Positions 27,301 through 35,375 of a stretch of DNA of 57,237 bases are shown piece by piece. Each line of letters starts with the position of its first letter. The stretch's first letter is position 1. The position numbers were made by a program, and so were the translations under genes. A model generated the notes under the pieces. That model ran no database searches. It was given only the letters and a program-made list of their open reading frames with translations, and was not told the DNA's origin. The DNA is taken from NCBI GenBank assembly GCA_039029315.1, contig JBCCGK010000080.1:1-57237 (forward strand), in the 5' to 3' direction. This stretch comes from JBCCCJ01 sp039029315. Its GTDB lineage: Bacteria > Bacteroidota > Bacteroidia > J057.

Positions 27301-27444
27301 GCTGGATTTGTGCCGATTGGGGATATGTCTCCCATAGAATTTCGCTCCACGAACTGGTGGCTTATCTCTCTGACTGGTCTCTTGTTTATCTTTTTGGCGG
27401 TATGTGCGTGGCGGATTCGACAAGCGCGAACCCAATCAGTCTAG
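24325..27444 (+). CDS. Exported TPR-CHAT caspase-like protein with canonical dyad (module 1)
   Basis: The protein has 1039 residues from the ATG at 24325. A frame 59 codons longer overlaps the divergent sigma gene and lacks a signal peptide at its start. Residues 1-20 are a signal peptide (MKFSF...ALSAQ). About 30-480 are TPR repeats of the ~42-residue kinesin-light-chain type (I-R-L-E-K-L-G-P-N-H-x-Q-V-G-x-S-Y-N-N-L-G). A helical spacer follows, then a C-terminal CHAT domain (about 700-985). The catalytic dyad is His863 in ATHG and Cys910 in SACETG, with G-x-x-x-S-L-W-R-V behind. A membrane span at about 1008-1028 precedes a short basic tail, so the catalytic domain should be periplasmic. 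CHAT proteins are clan CD (caspase-like) proteases. The substrate is unknown; the adjacent anti-sigma is the natural candidate. Confidence 0.93.
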   Translation: MKFSFIFCLIWGICLSALSAQSGDRALVQHAVDSVQRLLQSSQYDQVIAYGEPAIRSGIEVIGEGDSLIALLYSKVAFALLVKHQIGKAMSYLETAMDIWRDIAGPYHVEVGRNLHTLAKAYYLIGKYQAGIRHCQQALTVFNHSLGEGHLETAAPYNTLGGLYLNSGADDQALPYFQKAMEIRLEKLGPNHQQVGMSYNNLGAIYEMRDDFERATHYLNKGLEIKLKTLGEKHLSVANSYGTLARLMRRTGDLTIARTYQQKSLDIGIAVYKTDQHPAIASDYYALGNIENFLANHEKALFLLKKALEIQQTNLPPDHPEIALSYVGLGSALRYLNRMEEALEAYHQALRIWRNSGDAYQANISAVLSNIGDWHKVQDEFQTALEYYQEALPLVLSHFGPLHSQTAEVYVSIANMYSRLGEDQKALELFDKGLNLLEKTLKKNQARIVYGYDRLGYYYYSRKQYDLAEETYEKAIGSLGTIQQNYPSQETKQAYFSDLIFVYEDAIQNILAASKAESATFDKRKAFTYSEQAKSRILREALNSSKAQSFAGIPDSLLQKEYDLRIDIAYHETKQFEEEQKEESRNDSLLTFYRNTLFNLLQEHTDLIHLFEESYPSYYRLIYDSGVKSVAEVQSTLQEDEALIEYFMGKFKNYVLVILKDSFICQQLEPEFPLTERVEQMRQGMFGYHLSSSIQTTDYAAYNDTFATTSLELYQHLIAPFQEWLPEKLIIIPSGVLGYLPFEALLTEPASQTKRFKSHAYLLQKHQISYCYSATLLEEMKSQGKGHFAKQLLAIAPAFTLENLSFSSLSEQRADLGPLLHNVPEVKGIQKLLGGTVITGTAATKDQFMDLCSEAQILHLATHGKANDAAGEYSYLAFTESEDSLIDQKMYVSELYNLRIPADLVVLSACETGIGELQSSEGIISLARGFSYAGAKSILTSLWRVGDGSTAELMRRFYTHLRQGMSKDAALRQAKLDFIDSHPHDEAHPYFWAGFVPIGDMSPIEFRSTNWWLISLTGLLFIFLAVCAWRIRQARTQSV

Positions 27445-27523
27445 GCTGGGAAGTTCTCTCTGGTTGTTTGGGGTCTCAGTCACTATCCGAATGAAAAACA
27501 AGCCCGGACTCACACAGAAGCAA

Positions 27524-28324
27524 TCACTCCATGCTTATTCGCCAGAATGAATGAAGGTGTTGGGTAAGCTCCCTCGCTTTGGTCTGGAGGGCTTTGCTTT
27601 TGGATTCTCGTAAGATTTCCTCGCAGAGATCCAATGCGGTTGTCGCTTGATCCAGTTGAAGATAAGCGAGTGCCAATTGCCAGTTTCTTTCCTGATCAAA
27701 CAGGACGTTGTCCAATAACTCACTGTCCAATATCTCAATCGCTTGTGCAGGCTGGTTGTTTTTCAGATAGGTTTTGCCGAGCAACATGCGATAGCTGAGT
27801 CGGTCTGGAAAGCGTCCTACCAATTGTTGCAAGCCGTCAATGGCTTCTGGGTATTGTCGGGCTTCGAGTGCCTCACTGGTGGTCAAGATGAGCTGATCAA
27901 GGGTTCCTTGTGTTCCAAGGGTTTTGTCCATCATCACCACTTCTTTCTGCAAAAAGGCTTGAGCAATTGCCTCATTTCCAAACTGCTTTCTTTTCTGAAC
28001 TCCAACGACAATCAAGATGAGTAGTCCGACAGCTGCCGCAATACTTATCCAGCGGACCCATCTTATTCGGGCAGGAGGGGAAGGCTTGGTGGATTGCTCA
28101 GGGGAAGGATCGTCGCTACGGACAAGGGTCAGAATTTTTTCGATTTTCGCTTCCTGATCGACCTGTGTTTTGAGTCGGATCAAGTGTTTCGCTGCCTGGT
28201 ATTGTTGGTACAGTTCTCCAACTTCAGGATCTTCCTGGATGGTTTTCTGAAGATCATAGGCCTGCTCATCGGAGAGGTCTCCAGTCGACAAATCTTCAAA
28301 TAATTCCAACCATTGAGCTTTCAT
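27524..28324 (-). CDS. Anti-sigma-like membrane protein with TPR tail (module 2)
   Basis: The protein has 266 residues and is paralogous in layout to the module 1 protein. Residues 1-85 are an anti-sigma-like helical region (L-S-D-E-Q-A-Y-D-L-Q-K-T-I-Q-E-D-P-E-V). A positively charged R-I-R-W-V-R-W patch precedes a membrane span at about 92-111 (ISIAAAVGLLILIVVGV), predicting the N-terminus inside. TPR-like helices follow (A-L-E-A-R-Q-Y-P-E-A-I-D-G-L, L-G-K-T-Y-L-K-N-N-Q-P-A-Q-A-I-E-I-L, L-A-L-A-Y-L-Q-L-D-Q-A-T-T-A-L). It is downstream of the second ECF sigma gene with a 106-bp gap, wider than in module 1, so it may have additional control. No zinc-finger motif is seen. The anti-sigma function is inferred. 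Confidence 0.75.
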   Translation of the reverse strand: MKAQWLELFEDLSTGDLSDEQAYDLQKTIQEDPEVGELYQQYQAAKHLIRLKTQVDQEAKIEKILTLVRSDDPSPEQSTKPSPPARIRWVRWISIAAAVGLLILIVVGVQKRKQFGNEAIAQAFLQKEVVMMDKTLGTQGTLDQLILTTSEALEARQYPEAIDGLQQLVGRFPDRLSYRMLLGKTYLKNNQPAQAIEILDSELLDNVLFDQERNWQLALAYLQLDQATTALDLCEEILRESKSKALQTKARELTQHLHSFWRISME

Positions 28325-28430
28325 CTTGGTGTGATTACAAATGCTACCTCAACGTGTAAGCGCACAGTATAAAAAAGGGTAATTTTTATTTTTTCAAAAA
28401 CAATTCTGTCTATTCTCCGATAAAGTTTGT

Positions 28431-29009
28431 TTAGCTAATGGTTTTGCCCAAATCAGCCAATAAGTCCTGAAATAATCTGGGCCGTTGTTCCAGCCAGCCA
28501 ATGAGTTTTTCCATACATCTGCGGTGAGTCATTTTGCCCTTCCCTTCTGAGATTCCCAGAATCTGACTCACCTCCTTCCAGGGTATGCGGTTAAGTCTCA
28601 ACTCAAATATCTCCCAACATTTCATATCTACATGATTCATCAGGCGTTGAATGTACTGCGTTAATTGTGCCTGCTCCAGCTTCAGATTGGGAGAAGGTGT
28701 GGGGTCAGGAATAGTGATTTCCATGGGATCAACTTTCTCCAGTCCTACGGTTTTTTTCAGACTTTGTGTAAACACAATGGTTCGCAGATATCCACCTATG
28801 TTGTCAATCTTCTCGGACTTTCTTAATTTTTGGATAATCTGAATGATGGCTTCCTGAAAACAATCCTCAAATGTTTCTTTTTCTACGCCCCGCCTCCTAA
28901 GCACTGCATAAAAGGAAGCATGATAGGTTCGATACATATATCTAAGTCCCTCGCTTTGGTCCTGTGCCTTCTCACTGATGATCTGCTGGATCAATTCTTC
29001 ATTAGACAT
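28431..29009 (-). CDS. ECF-type RNA polymerase sigma factor (module 2)
   Basis: The protein is 192 residues from the ATG at 29009. A frame 51 codons longer runs through a full promoter (see 29058-29088) and is rejected. Region 2 has Y-M-Y-R-T-Y-H-A-S-F-Y-A-V-L-R-R-R-G and T-F-E-D-C-F-Q-E-A-I-I. Region 4 has C-W-E-I-F-E-L-R-L-N-R-I-P-W-K-E-V-S-Q-I-L-G-I-S-E-G, a clear helix-turn-helix. It is only distantly similar to the module 1 sigma, so the two modules probably read different promoters. Divergently transcribed from it are the T9SS cargo gene and the second TPR-CHAT gene. Confidence 0.87.
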   Translation of the reverse strand: MSNEELIQQIISEKAQDQSEGLRYMYRTYHASFYAVLRRRGVEKETFEDCFQEAIIQIIQKLRKSEKIDNIGGYLRTIVFTQSLKKTVGLEKVDPMEITIPDPTPSPNLKLEQAQLTQYIQRLMNHVDMKCWEIFELRLNRIPWKEVSQILGISEGKGKMTHRRCMEKLIGWLEQRPRLFQDLLADLGKTIS

Positions 29010-29057
29010 AATATGCAGATTGTGGGATGTTGGTAGTATATTGAAGCTTCCCTGAAC

Positions 29058-29088
29058 CAAAAATATAAGAAGGTCTGAATTTTTCAAA
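29058..29088 (-). promoter_or_regulatory. Complete Bacteroidota housekeeping promoter for the module 2 sigma gene
   Basis: On the minus strand, TTTG (29088-29085) and TATTTTTG (29065-29058) match the -33 TTTG and -7 TAnnTTTG boxes with the canonical 19-base spacing. Transcription would start near 29050, giving a ~40-base leader to the ATG at 29009. This suggests the sigma gene is made by the housekeeping sigma factor rather than only by itself. Confidence 0.65.
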
Positions 29089-29267
29089 TATCTATGGAGG
29101 TCCAATCTGCATGTAAAGAGATGAATTTCAAAAAAATCCTGTGCATTTGTTACTTTATGCACATACGATCACACATAGTCATGAAGATCGCCGAACTGCA
29201 AAGAAATTCGGTTATCAGCGGGTCTCCAAGCGTGCCCGTTTTTTCTTACCATTAACCCTTACGTTTT

Positions 29268-31388
29268 ATGCCAGTCAGAACACTACTTTTTCCTTTTTGG
29301 GGAATGTTGATTTGTCTCCTCTTTGATTTCAGCACCCTACCAGCCCAAATGGTTGCGTATGACATCCCCAATTGCACCTACCAAATCACCACTTTTCCCA
29401 GCTCATCTGTTTGGCTGGATTATGATTGCACAACCTGGACCAAAAGCAAAGGGACCGTGCCTACTTCCTGTTGGCCGGGGATTCGTTTTTTGTGGGAATA
29501 TGGAGATGGAAACTACAGCATTTATGACACAACCTTTGATTGTACCTCAGGCACAGTAGATCCGCCCATCATGGAGGAGCTTTTTCTTGACAAAAACCCG
29601 CATTCATATGCTTCTGCCCCTCCTTCGATGAATCCTTATATCCCCAATGTTACAGCAACCAGGATCTATACAGAGAATAATGACCCCTTTAATAAAGTAT
29701 TGAGACTAAAAGGATCTACCGCTTCTATTGGTTCTTGTATGACTTCTGGCTCCACGCCTCAAGTCAGTCCCCTGGCAGGATTGAATGATGGAGCGATCAA
29801 TTCAAGTCTGGAAGCCAACAATATTCATTTGCAGTTTCCTACCGAACTTGTGGTGGAATCTGAGGCCACCTTGATTGTCAATTATGCGAATATCAGTGAC
29901 AATCCTAACCAGCTCCCATTCGATGGGCTCATCAACATTACCTACGATCCAGATATTATGACGATCAACACTTCTAGCTCGCCGATGACAGACCTAATCA
30001 GGGTGTATGGGGGAGAAATTGTAAACTTGTCGCCGGGACTCATCGAGATAGATCCACCACTCCTTCCTCATGGAGAATATCGAAACGTATTTATCACTTT
30101 CCAGACCGACACCCTTCAATGCCCAGTCCCTTTTGAAATAGAAGCAAACCTCTCAGGCACATACGAAGGCAATATTCCTTTTCCGACGACCACCGAAACC
30201 TATAGTGGAGCCACCAACAAATCCACTGACCCGAACTTCAAGCGGGTGGTTCCTCGATATCAGACCTGTGATGATGAGATTGATACCCTGACCTATACCA
30301 TTCATTTTGAGAATGTGGGCAGAGGACCCGTACAACATGAAATTCTGGTCCGAGACACTATCCCTTCTCAGCTGTTGATCCATACGCTTGATCTTAAACG
30401 GATTACCCTGGCAAAGATGGATTTCACTGATCCCAGCCAACACTTGTTTTACTACGAACCCTATTCTGGTGGATGGATCGTAGAGTGGACCATTCGGGCC
30501 CCTCGTATCCTGAGAGGCATGAATGAAGATTATTTTGGCCTGAATCCTGACTATGAACTCGCCTATGGAGAGATCGAGTACACCATCAATACAAGCTGTG
30601 GATTGAAGTTTGGAGACAAACTCAACAGACAGGCAGTTGTGTATTTTGATACCCTATGTGGCGTGTCTACTCAAAGTCAGGACAGCTTTTTTTATGCCAA
30701 AAAATGCCTGGGATATCGCGCACAATTACCCATCACAACTGTATCTGTATTTGCTTTCAAGCCCTTCCTGACCACACCAATAAAAAACGCTGGCATTTCA
30801 TCCATCTTGCCGGATTCTATTCTCGTTTTGGAACAGCCCGACAGTGGAATGGTAAGTGTAAGCGCCCTAAATGATGAAATTCTGTATGAAAATTTCAGCG
30901 ATTTGGTCCTTCCCGTCCCTGATCGAACAAAAATTCAGATTTTCAAAAACGGGAGATCCGATATTTTGTGTCTGACCTTCTGCAACCCGCCGGGGACTAG
31001 CTCTCCGCCCTGCAATTGTAATACAGCTAAGGATGACTCGTGTATGGAACAGGAGAGTTTATTGCCCATCATCACCAGCTTTGACGACACGACTACGGGC
31101 TTTTCGGGCAAAGACTGCCTGGCTCCGACGGCTATTTTTCCCAGCAGACAGCAAGCCTATCAGTTCAGCGTCTATCCCAACCCGGCAAGCAATCGTGTTC
31201 TGGTAGATCATTCTGAGGTTCCAAGATTTGCCTGGCAGCAGATTCTATTGCTCAACATGCAGGGTCAGCTCCTCCAACAAATCCCCGTCCAAGCCAATGG
31301 GCTGACAGAAATTTCTTTGGACAAGCTGAGTAGCGGATTATATTTGATACAAATGGGACAAATGAGTCAAAAATTATTGATCGAATAA
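29268..31388 (+). CDS. T9SS type A cargo protein with DUF11/DUF7619-like domain (module 2)
   Basis: The protein has 706 residues. A signal peptide ends near residue 27 (TLPAQ). A short PKD-like motif (F-L-W-E-Y-G-D-G-N-Y-S) lies at about 74-84. The middle (about 325-500) resembles the conserved repeat domain seen in T9SS proteins: D-P-N-F-K-R-V, Y-T-I-H-F-E-N-V-G-R-G-P-V and V-R-D-T-I-P. The last ~80 residues are a type A sorting domain (SVYPNPASNRVLV, later SGLYLIQ). Many cysteines are present. It should be an exported surface protein. The following TPR-CHAT gene starts only 19 bases after its stop codon, so the two are almost certainly co-transcribed. That makes it the most likely physical partner or cargo of module 2. 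Confidence 0.85.
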   Translation: MPVRTLLFPFWGMLICLLFDFSTLPAQMVAYDIPNCTYQITTFPSSSVWLDYDCTTWTKSKGTVPTSCWPGIRFLWEYGDGNYSIYDTTFDCTSGTVDPPIMEELFLDKNPHSYASAPPSMNPYIPNVTATRIYTENNDPFNKVLRLKGSTASIGSCMTSGSTPQVSPLAGLNDGAINSSLEANNIHLQFPTELVVESEATLIVNYANISDNPNQLPFDGLINITYDPDIMTINTSSSPMTDLIRVYGGEIVNLSPGLIEIDPPLLPHGEYRNVFITFQTDTLQCPVPFEIEANLSGTYEGNIPFPTTTETYSGATNKSTDPNFKRVVPRYQTCDDEIDTLTYTIHFENVGRGPVQHEILVRDTIPSQLLIHTLDLKRITLAKMDFTDPSQHLFYYEPYSGGWIVEWTIRAPRILRGMNEDYFGLNPDYELAYGEIEYTINTSCGLKFGDKLNRQAVVYFDTLCGVSTQSQDSFFYAKKCLGYRAQLPITTVSVFAFKPFLTTPIKNAGISSILPDSILVLEQPDSGMVSVSALNDEILYENFSDLVLPVPDRTKIQIFKNGRSDILCLTFCNPPGTSSPPCNCNTAKDDSCMEQESLLPIITSFDDTTTGFSGKDCLAPTAIFPSRQQAYQFSVYPNPASNRVLVDHSEVPRFAWQQILLLNMQGQLLQQIPVQANGLTEISLDKLSSGLYLIQMGQMSQKLLIE

Positions 31389-31407
31389 GCATCTCTATCC
31401 AGCAATT

Positions 31408-34206
31408 ATGATGGTTCCGGCATCTATCCGCCCTCGAATAACAGGGATTTTTCTTCTCTTCCTTTGTCAATTTTTCCTCCTGAGCGCTGGCGCTCAGGAG
31501 GTCGATTTTTTGGCAAAAGCTGAACACTATTTGGGAGACCAGCCAGACTCGACTGCCTACTTCCTCAGTATGGCCTTGCGAGATGCAGAGGATGCCAATG
31601 ATAGCGCAAGGATGTACCTTCGACTCGCCATCCCCATGAGGATATACAGTTTCCAGTCTGCCATCAAATGGCTGGATGCGATCTCCTATTCTCAGCTGAC
31701 AGATAGCAGCCTTCGAGGCCAAACGGCTCTTTTGTATGGATTTTGCTACTATGGATTGGGCGAGTATCAGCAAGCTAGCAAGTGGTATGAAGAGGCCCGT
31801 CCATATTTTCAGGATGAACCGGACACGCGCTGGATGATTCAACAAAGTCTCGGGAAGATCTATACCAGAAATGGAGATTATGAACAAGCCTTGAGTTTGT
31901 ATCGGCTCAATGAAGCCTACCTATTGTCCATCGAAGATAAGCGTTTGCTTGAAGAAGTATATATCGAAATGGGGACTGCATACCGGGGCCAAAACGACAC
32001 ACTCCAAGCCATTGCTTCTTATCAACAAGCCCTGCAAGTTCAAGGGATCAACGACAGAAACCGGGGCATTGCTCACTCAAACCTGGGACATATGTTTGGA
32101 TGGCGACAGGAATGGAGATTGGCAGAACATCATATGGAGCAGGCGAATAAATTGTTGGAAGGACTTGGAGAGGCTTATTCCCATTATCTTGCTGAGAGCT
32201 ACCATATTCAGGGAGATGTGTTTATCTGGCAAGGCAAGCATGCGCAAGCATATCAGGCTTATCTACAGGCCAAATCCTGGGGAATCCCACAGTGGGGATC
32301 TTTTTCCAGAGAAGCAGGGAAGCTGCACATCAGTCTGGGGGATTATTTTCTCATACAAGGGCAATTGGATAGTGCAATGAATCATTTTCAGGCCGCCCTG
32401 ACATATGTATTGCCTTTGTTTCATCCAGATAATAATCGAATTCAGCCTGATTCAAGTTTGTTTTATGGAGAAAATACCATCTATCTAGCCCTCGAAGGAA
32501 AAGCAAAGACATTTGTTGCCTTGTCTGAAAGCGAACAGAATTTGGATTGGTTGGACAGTGCGCTCTTATGTTATCGTCTCATCACAGAGGTGGAGAATCT
32601 GTTATATGCTGACTATTTCGGAGAATCATCAAAGTTCTTGCATGCGGAGGCCAGTCACAAGCGGGCCGAAATGGCCATCAGAATCGCCTATCGCCTTTTG
32701 CAGGTACGCCAGGACCAGAAATATGCACAGCAAGCTTATTATTTCATGGAACACAGCAAAGCAGCTTTCCTCAAAGAAATCTTTCAGGAGATAGACGCTC
32801 AAACGGTGGCACATGTTCCAGACTCTGTATCACAACAAGAGAAAAAACGCATTCAAGATCTAAAACAAGCCGAGATTCGAATGTTTGAAGCCATATCGGA
32901 GGAGGCTTCTGAACAGGAACTTGCTCCCATGCGCCTGGAATATGCGGATGCAATGGACAAATACAGCAGTTGGGTTCAACACATTCAACAAACTTATCCC
33001 ACCTATTATGCTTTGACCCACTTAGCGGAGCAGACTCCCTTGCCAGAGTTGGAGCGAACCCTGATTCAGGATTCCCTCAGTTTGATGCATTATTTTGTGA
33101 GTGAGCAAGAAATATTTGTCCTCCTGCTCAGTCCTGATCAAGTACAGTTGTATCGGAATGAGTTGCCATTTGATTTGTCAAGGGAGGTCGACTCGCTTAG
33201 AATCTTTCTCAGAAAGCTTGCACAAGGTAATCCCAGCGATCTCGAGCAGTTTATCCAGAAAGCAAGACAAATCTACACTGCTGCATGGATTCCAGCGAAT
33301 ATGGCTTCTGAAAGGCTCCTGATCATCCCTGATGGTCCTTTGCATCTTCTTCCTTTTGAAGTCCTTCTTACTTCTTCTGTAGACAATGCGACACCAATTC
33401 AGGAATATCCTTATTTGTTGTTTCAGCATCAGGTCTCCCTGGCTTCCTCTGTTACGACCTGGTTGGATATGCGCCATCGACCCAAGACCTCGGCCCAACA
33501 TTCTTTTCTTGCCGTAACGCCAGAATCATTTTCTGATCCGATGCTTGCCACATTTAAAGACAATGGGGTGGATCATCAATCGATTGTAGAGATATGGGAC
33601 GGTGAAATGCTTGCTGGACCTCAGGCGACAAAATCAGGCTTCCAATCCATCGCTGCCATGTACAATATCATTCATTTGTTCACCCATGCCAAAGCTGATG
33701 ACAGCTTCCCTGCTTTGTCTTCTATTTATTTTCAAGCCGAAGAACATGATACGGTGGATCAGATCCTGAAACTAGGCGAAATCCTAAACCTGGATCTCGA
33801 TGCTGATCTTGTGGCACTCCCGACTTGTCAATCTTTGGTTGGCAAAATTCTGACTGGTGAGGGGACCAATAGTCTGGCAAGAGCATTTGGGTTGGCAGGG
33901 TGCAAAAGTCTCATCGCGACCCTGGATGATGTCCACTACCAAAGCGGCTTGTCCATCATGGGTAGATTTTATCACTATCTGGCCCAAGGATTCCCCAAAG
34001 ACAAGGCCTTGCGTCAAGCCAAATTGGATTATTTAAGACAATCTGAGAGCATTCAGGGGGTGCCATCCATGTGGGCAAACTATATTCTGATTGGAGATTA
34101 TTCCCAGGTGTCCAGGCATCAGGCTGGATGGAACCCCTGGACCATCGCTTTCATATCGCTGACTATCAGCCTATTATTCTTTTGTTTCATTTTCTTCAAA
34201 AAATAA
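31408..34206 (+). CDS. Exported TPR-CHAT protein with degenerate motif surroundings (module 2)
   Basis: The protein has 932 residues (ATG at 31408; a second ATG at 31411). A signal peptide ends near LLSAGAQ (about residue 29). TPR repeats fill roughly 40-480, the CHAT domain is at about 600-895, and a C-terminal membrane span ends in F-F-K-K. The dyad residues are retained: His760 in F-T-H-A-K and Cys807 in L-P-T-C-Q-S. They are exactly 47 residues apart, as in the module 1 paralogue. However, the motifs differ from the canonical ATHG and SACETG, and the usual S-L-W-x-V is replaced by A-T-L-D-D-V. Activity may be altered, substrate-restricted or lost. The product is probably periplasmic and tethered to the inner membrane. 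It is co-transcribed with the T9SS cargo gene. Confidence 0.88.
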   Translation: MMVPASIRPRITGIFLLFLCQFFLLSAGAQEVDFLAKAEHYLGDQPDSTAYFLSMALRDAEDANDSARMYLRLAIPMRIYSFQSAIKWLDAISYSQLTDSSLRGQTALLYGFCYYGLGEYQQASKWYEEARPYFQDEPDTRWMIQQSLGKIYTRNGDYEQALSLYRLNEAYLLSIEDKRLLEEVYIEMGTAYRGQNDTLQAIASYQQALQVQGINDRNRGIAHSNLGHMFGWRQEWRLAEHHMEQANKLLEGLGEAYSHYLAESYHIQGDVFIWQGKHAQAYQAYLQAKSWGIPQWGSFSREAGKLHISLGDYFLIQGQLDSAMNHFQAALTYVLPLFHPDNNRIQPDSSLFYGENTIYLALEGKAKTFVALSESEQNLDWLDSALLCYRLITEVENLLYADYFGESSKFLHAEASHKRAEMAIRIAYRLLQVRQDQKYAQQAYYFMEHSKAAFLKEIFQEIDAQTVAHVPDSVSQQEKKRIQDLKQAEIRMFEAISEEASEQELAPMRLEYADAMDKYSSWVQHIQQTYPTYYALTHLAEQTPLPELERTLIQDSLSLMHYFVSEQEIFVLLLSPDQVQLYRNELPFDLSREVDSLRIFLRKLAQGNPSDLEQFIQKARQIYTAAWIPANMASERLLIIPDGPLHLLPFEVLLTSSVDNATPIQEYPYLLFQHQVSLASSVTTWLDMRHRPKTSAQHSFLAVTPESFSDPMLATFKDNGVDHQSIVEIWDGEMLAGPQATKSGFQSIAAMYNIIHLFTHAKADDSFPALSSIYFQAEEHDTVDQILKLGEILNLDLDADLVALPTCQSLVGKILTGEGTNSLARAFGLAGCKSLIATLDDVHYQSGLSIMGRFYHYLAQGFPKDKALRQAKLDYLRQSESIQGVPSMWANYILIGDYSQVSRHQAGWNPWTIAFISLTISLLFFCFIFFKK

Positions 34207-34889
34207 ATCACATTTTTTGATCCATTCTGTTACTTTCTTTCTCTCTTTCCACACATATACATAAAGCAATAAGTCCGAAGTCATTTCTCTAGACAAAAGA
34301 TGATGCTTGCCACCATCTATTGAGGGGACTGTTGTGCTCAATAAAAAAACTTGGTTAAACATGAACAACCTACCTTCTACTCTCCATCCGAAACAGCTCT
34401 CCTGCTCTCCAACAGATCGATGCATGGAGCAAGTCAAGCAGAAATTTTTGCTAAGGTGTGAAGACAATATCTCAGCCTGCCATGAAAATGGCTAATTACC
34501 AATCACTGACAATGAATCATTCGTTCTTTCACTATTTAGGGATTATAGCGAACTTGTAGCAGGGAGGTAGGGCTTCCTGAGAGGTAATGCTTCCCGCTTT
34601 TTCCAACAATTTCTATGGAAATTTGGTCACGCTCTTCCCTTAGCCTTCCTAAGTAGTATTTCCTTCTCCCAATCTGTGCAGAAGTAGACCTGCAGCTTTT
34701 TTAACAACACAAACAAATCATACATCACTATCTATCAATCCCTTACAATATTCGGCTTGTTTTTTTCTTGAATTCAGGTACCTTTTTTCTTCTCATGACA
34801 CTTCATCCATGAGTCGGGATATATATGCCTGATGTTGGCCCAAGGCCTCCCTACAAACTCTTTTCGGTTTTGACCCTCTAATATTGATC
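34207..34889. other. Intergenic region, 683 bp
   Basis: It is AT-rich between two rightward genes. Open frames on both strands (for example 34174-34467 on the minus strand) have no recognisable domain and poor composition. There is a small GCCAT-GAAA-ATGGC hairpin at 34479-34492. I see no convincing gene, promoter or repeat. It may contain decayed coding sequence, but nothing identifiable. Confidence 0.45.
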
Positions 34890-35375
34890 ATGATGAATAT
34901 TCATGAGAACCCATTCCGTGTGTTCTTACTTTTCTACCTATGGGCGTTGTTTCAGATGCCGACAGGATTGTGCCAGCAGGTAGATGCTTATCGAAGCGAC
35001 AGTGCCTCGCCAGATTCTCAAAAACATTATACGCCTCAAGGCATCTATTCGGACACAGACAATTCCGAGCAATTTGCCTTTGACCGTGGGACGGCTTCCA
35101 TCGTCGATGGAGAGGCGGAAATATATTTTTCCAATCGTTTTCAACTGATGGCCAACCCTAGCAGCATTTCCTTGGGAATCAGCGTGTGGGACATCGACCC
35201 TAAGCAGTTGGTGATTCTGGAAATCACATCTTATGGGTTCAAAATCAAGGATCTGAAAGCGACCAATGGAAGCAGGCATCAGTTTGAATGGGAGGCCAAA
35301 GCGATTTGCAAAGGATTTGAATCTACTCCTCTGATCCAGGAGGTGCAGATAGACCCCACTTCATCCATCAAATAA
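34890..35375 (+). CDS. Small secreted protein of unknown function
   Basis: The protein is 161 residues from the ATG at 34890; a TTG two codons upstream is less likely, and ATG 34893 is also possible. An N-terminal hydrophobic segment (VFLLFYLWALFQM) ends near GLCQQ, a signal peptide. Residues ~65-150 contain G-T-A-S-I-V-D-G-E-A-E-I-Y-F-S-N-R-F, then V-L-E-I-T-S-Y-G-F and H-Q-F-E-W-E-A-K-A-I-C-K-G-F-E. This resembles a small beta-sandwich module found at the ends of tail-fibre-like and surface proteins in this phylum. The resemblance is from memory of the pattern and is moderate. Function is unknown; it stands alone with no operon partner. Confidence 0.65.
   Translation: MMNIHENPFRVFLLFYLWALFQMPTGLCQQVDAYRSDSASPDSQKHYTPQGIYSDTDNSEQFAFDRGTASIVDGEAEIYFSNRFQLMANPSSISLGISVWDIDPKQLVILEITSYGFKIKDLKATNGSRHQFEWEAKAICKGFESTPLIQEVQIDPTSSIK

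Noticed and set aside
31252..31887. 211-codon frame on the minus strand across the start of the second CHAT gene
   Set aside because: It is antisense to a well-supported gene with signal peptide and TPRs and has no recognisable domain.
22823..34206. Craspase-type (type III-E) CRISPR system
   Set aside because: TPR-CHAT and a sigma factor are present, but there is no Cas7-11-like gene, no adaptation genes and no repeat-spacer array. Both CHAT proteins have signal peptides, unlike Csx29.
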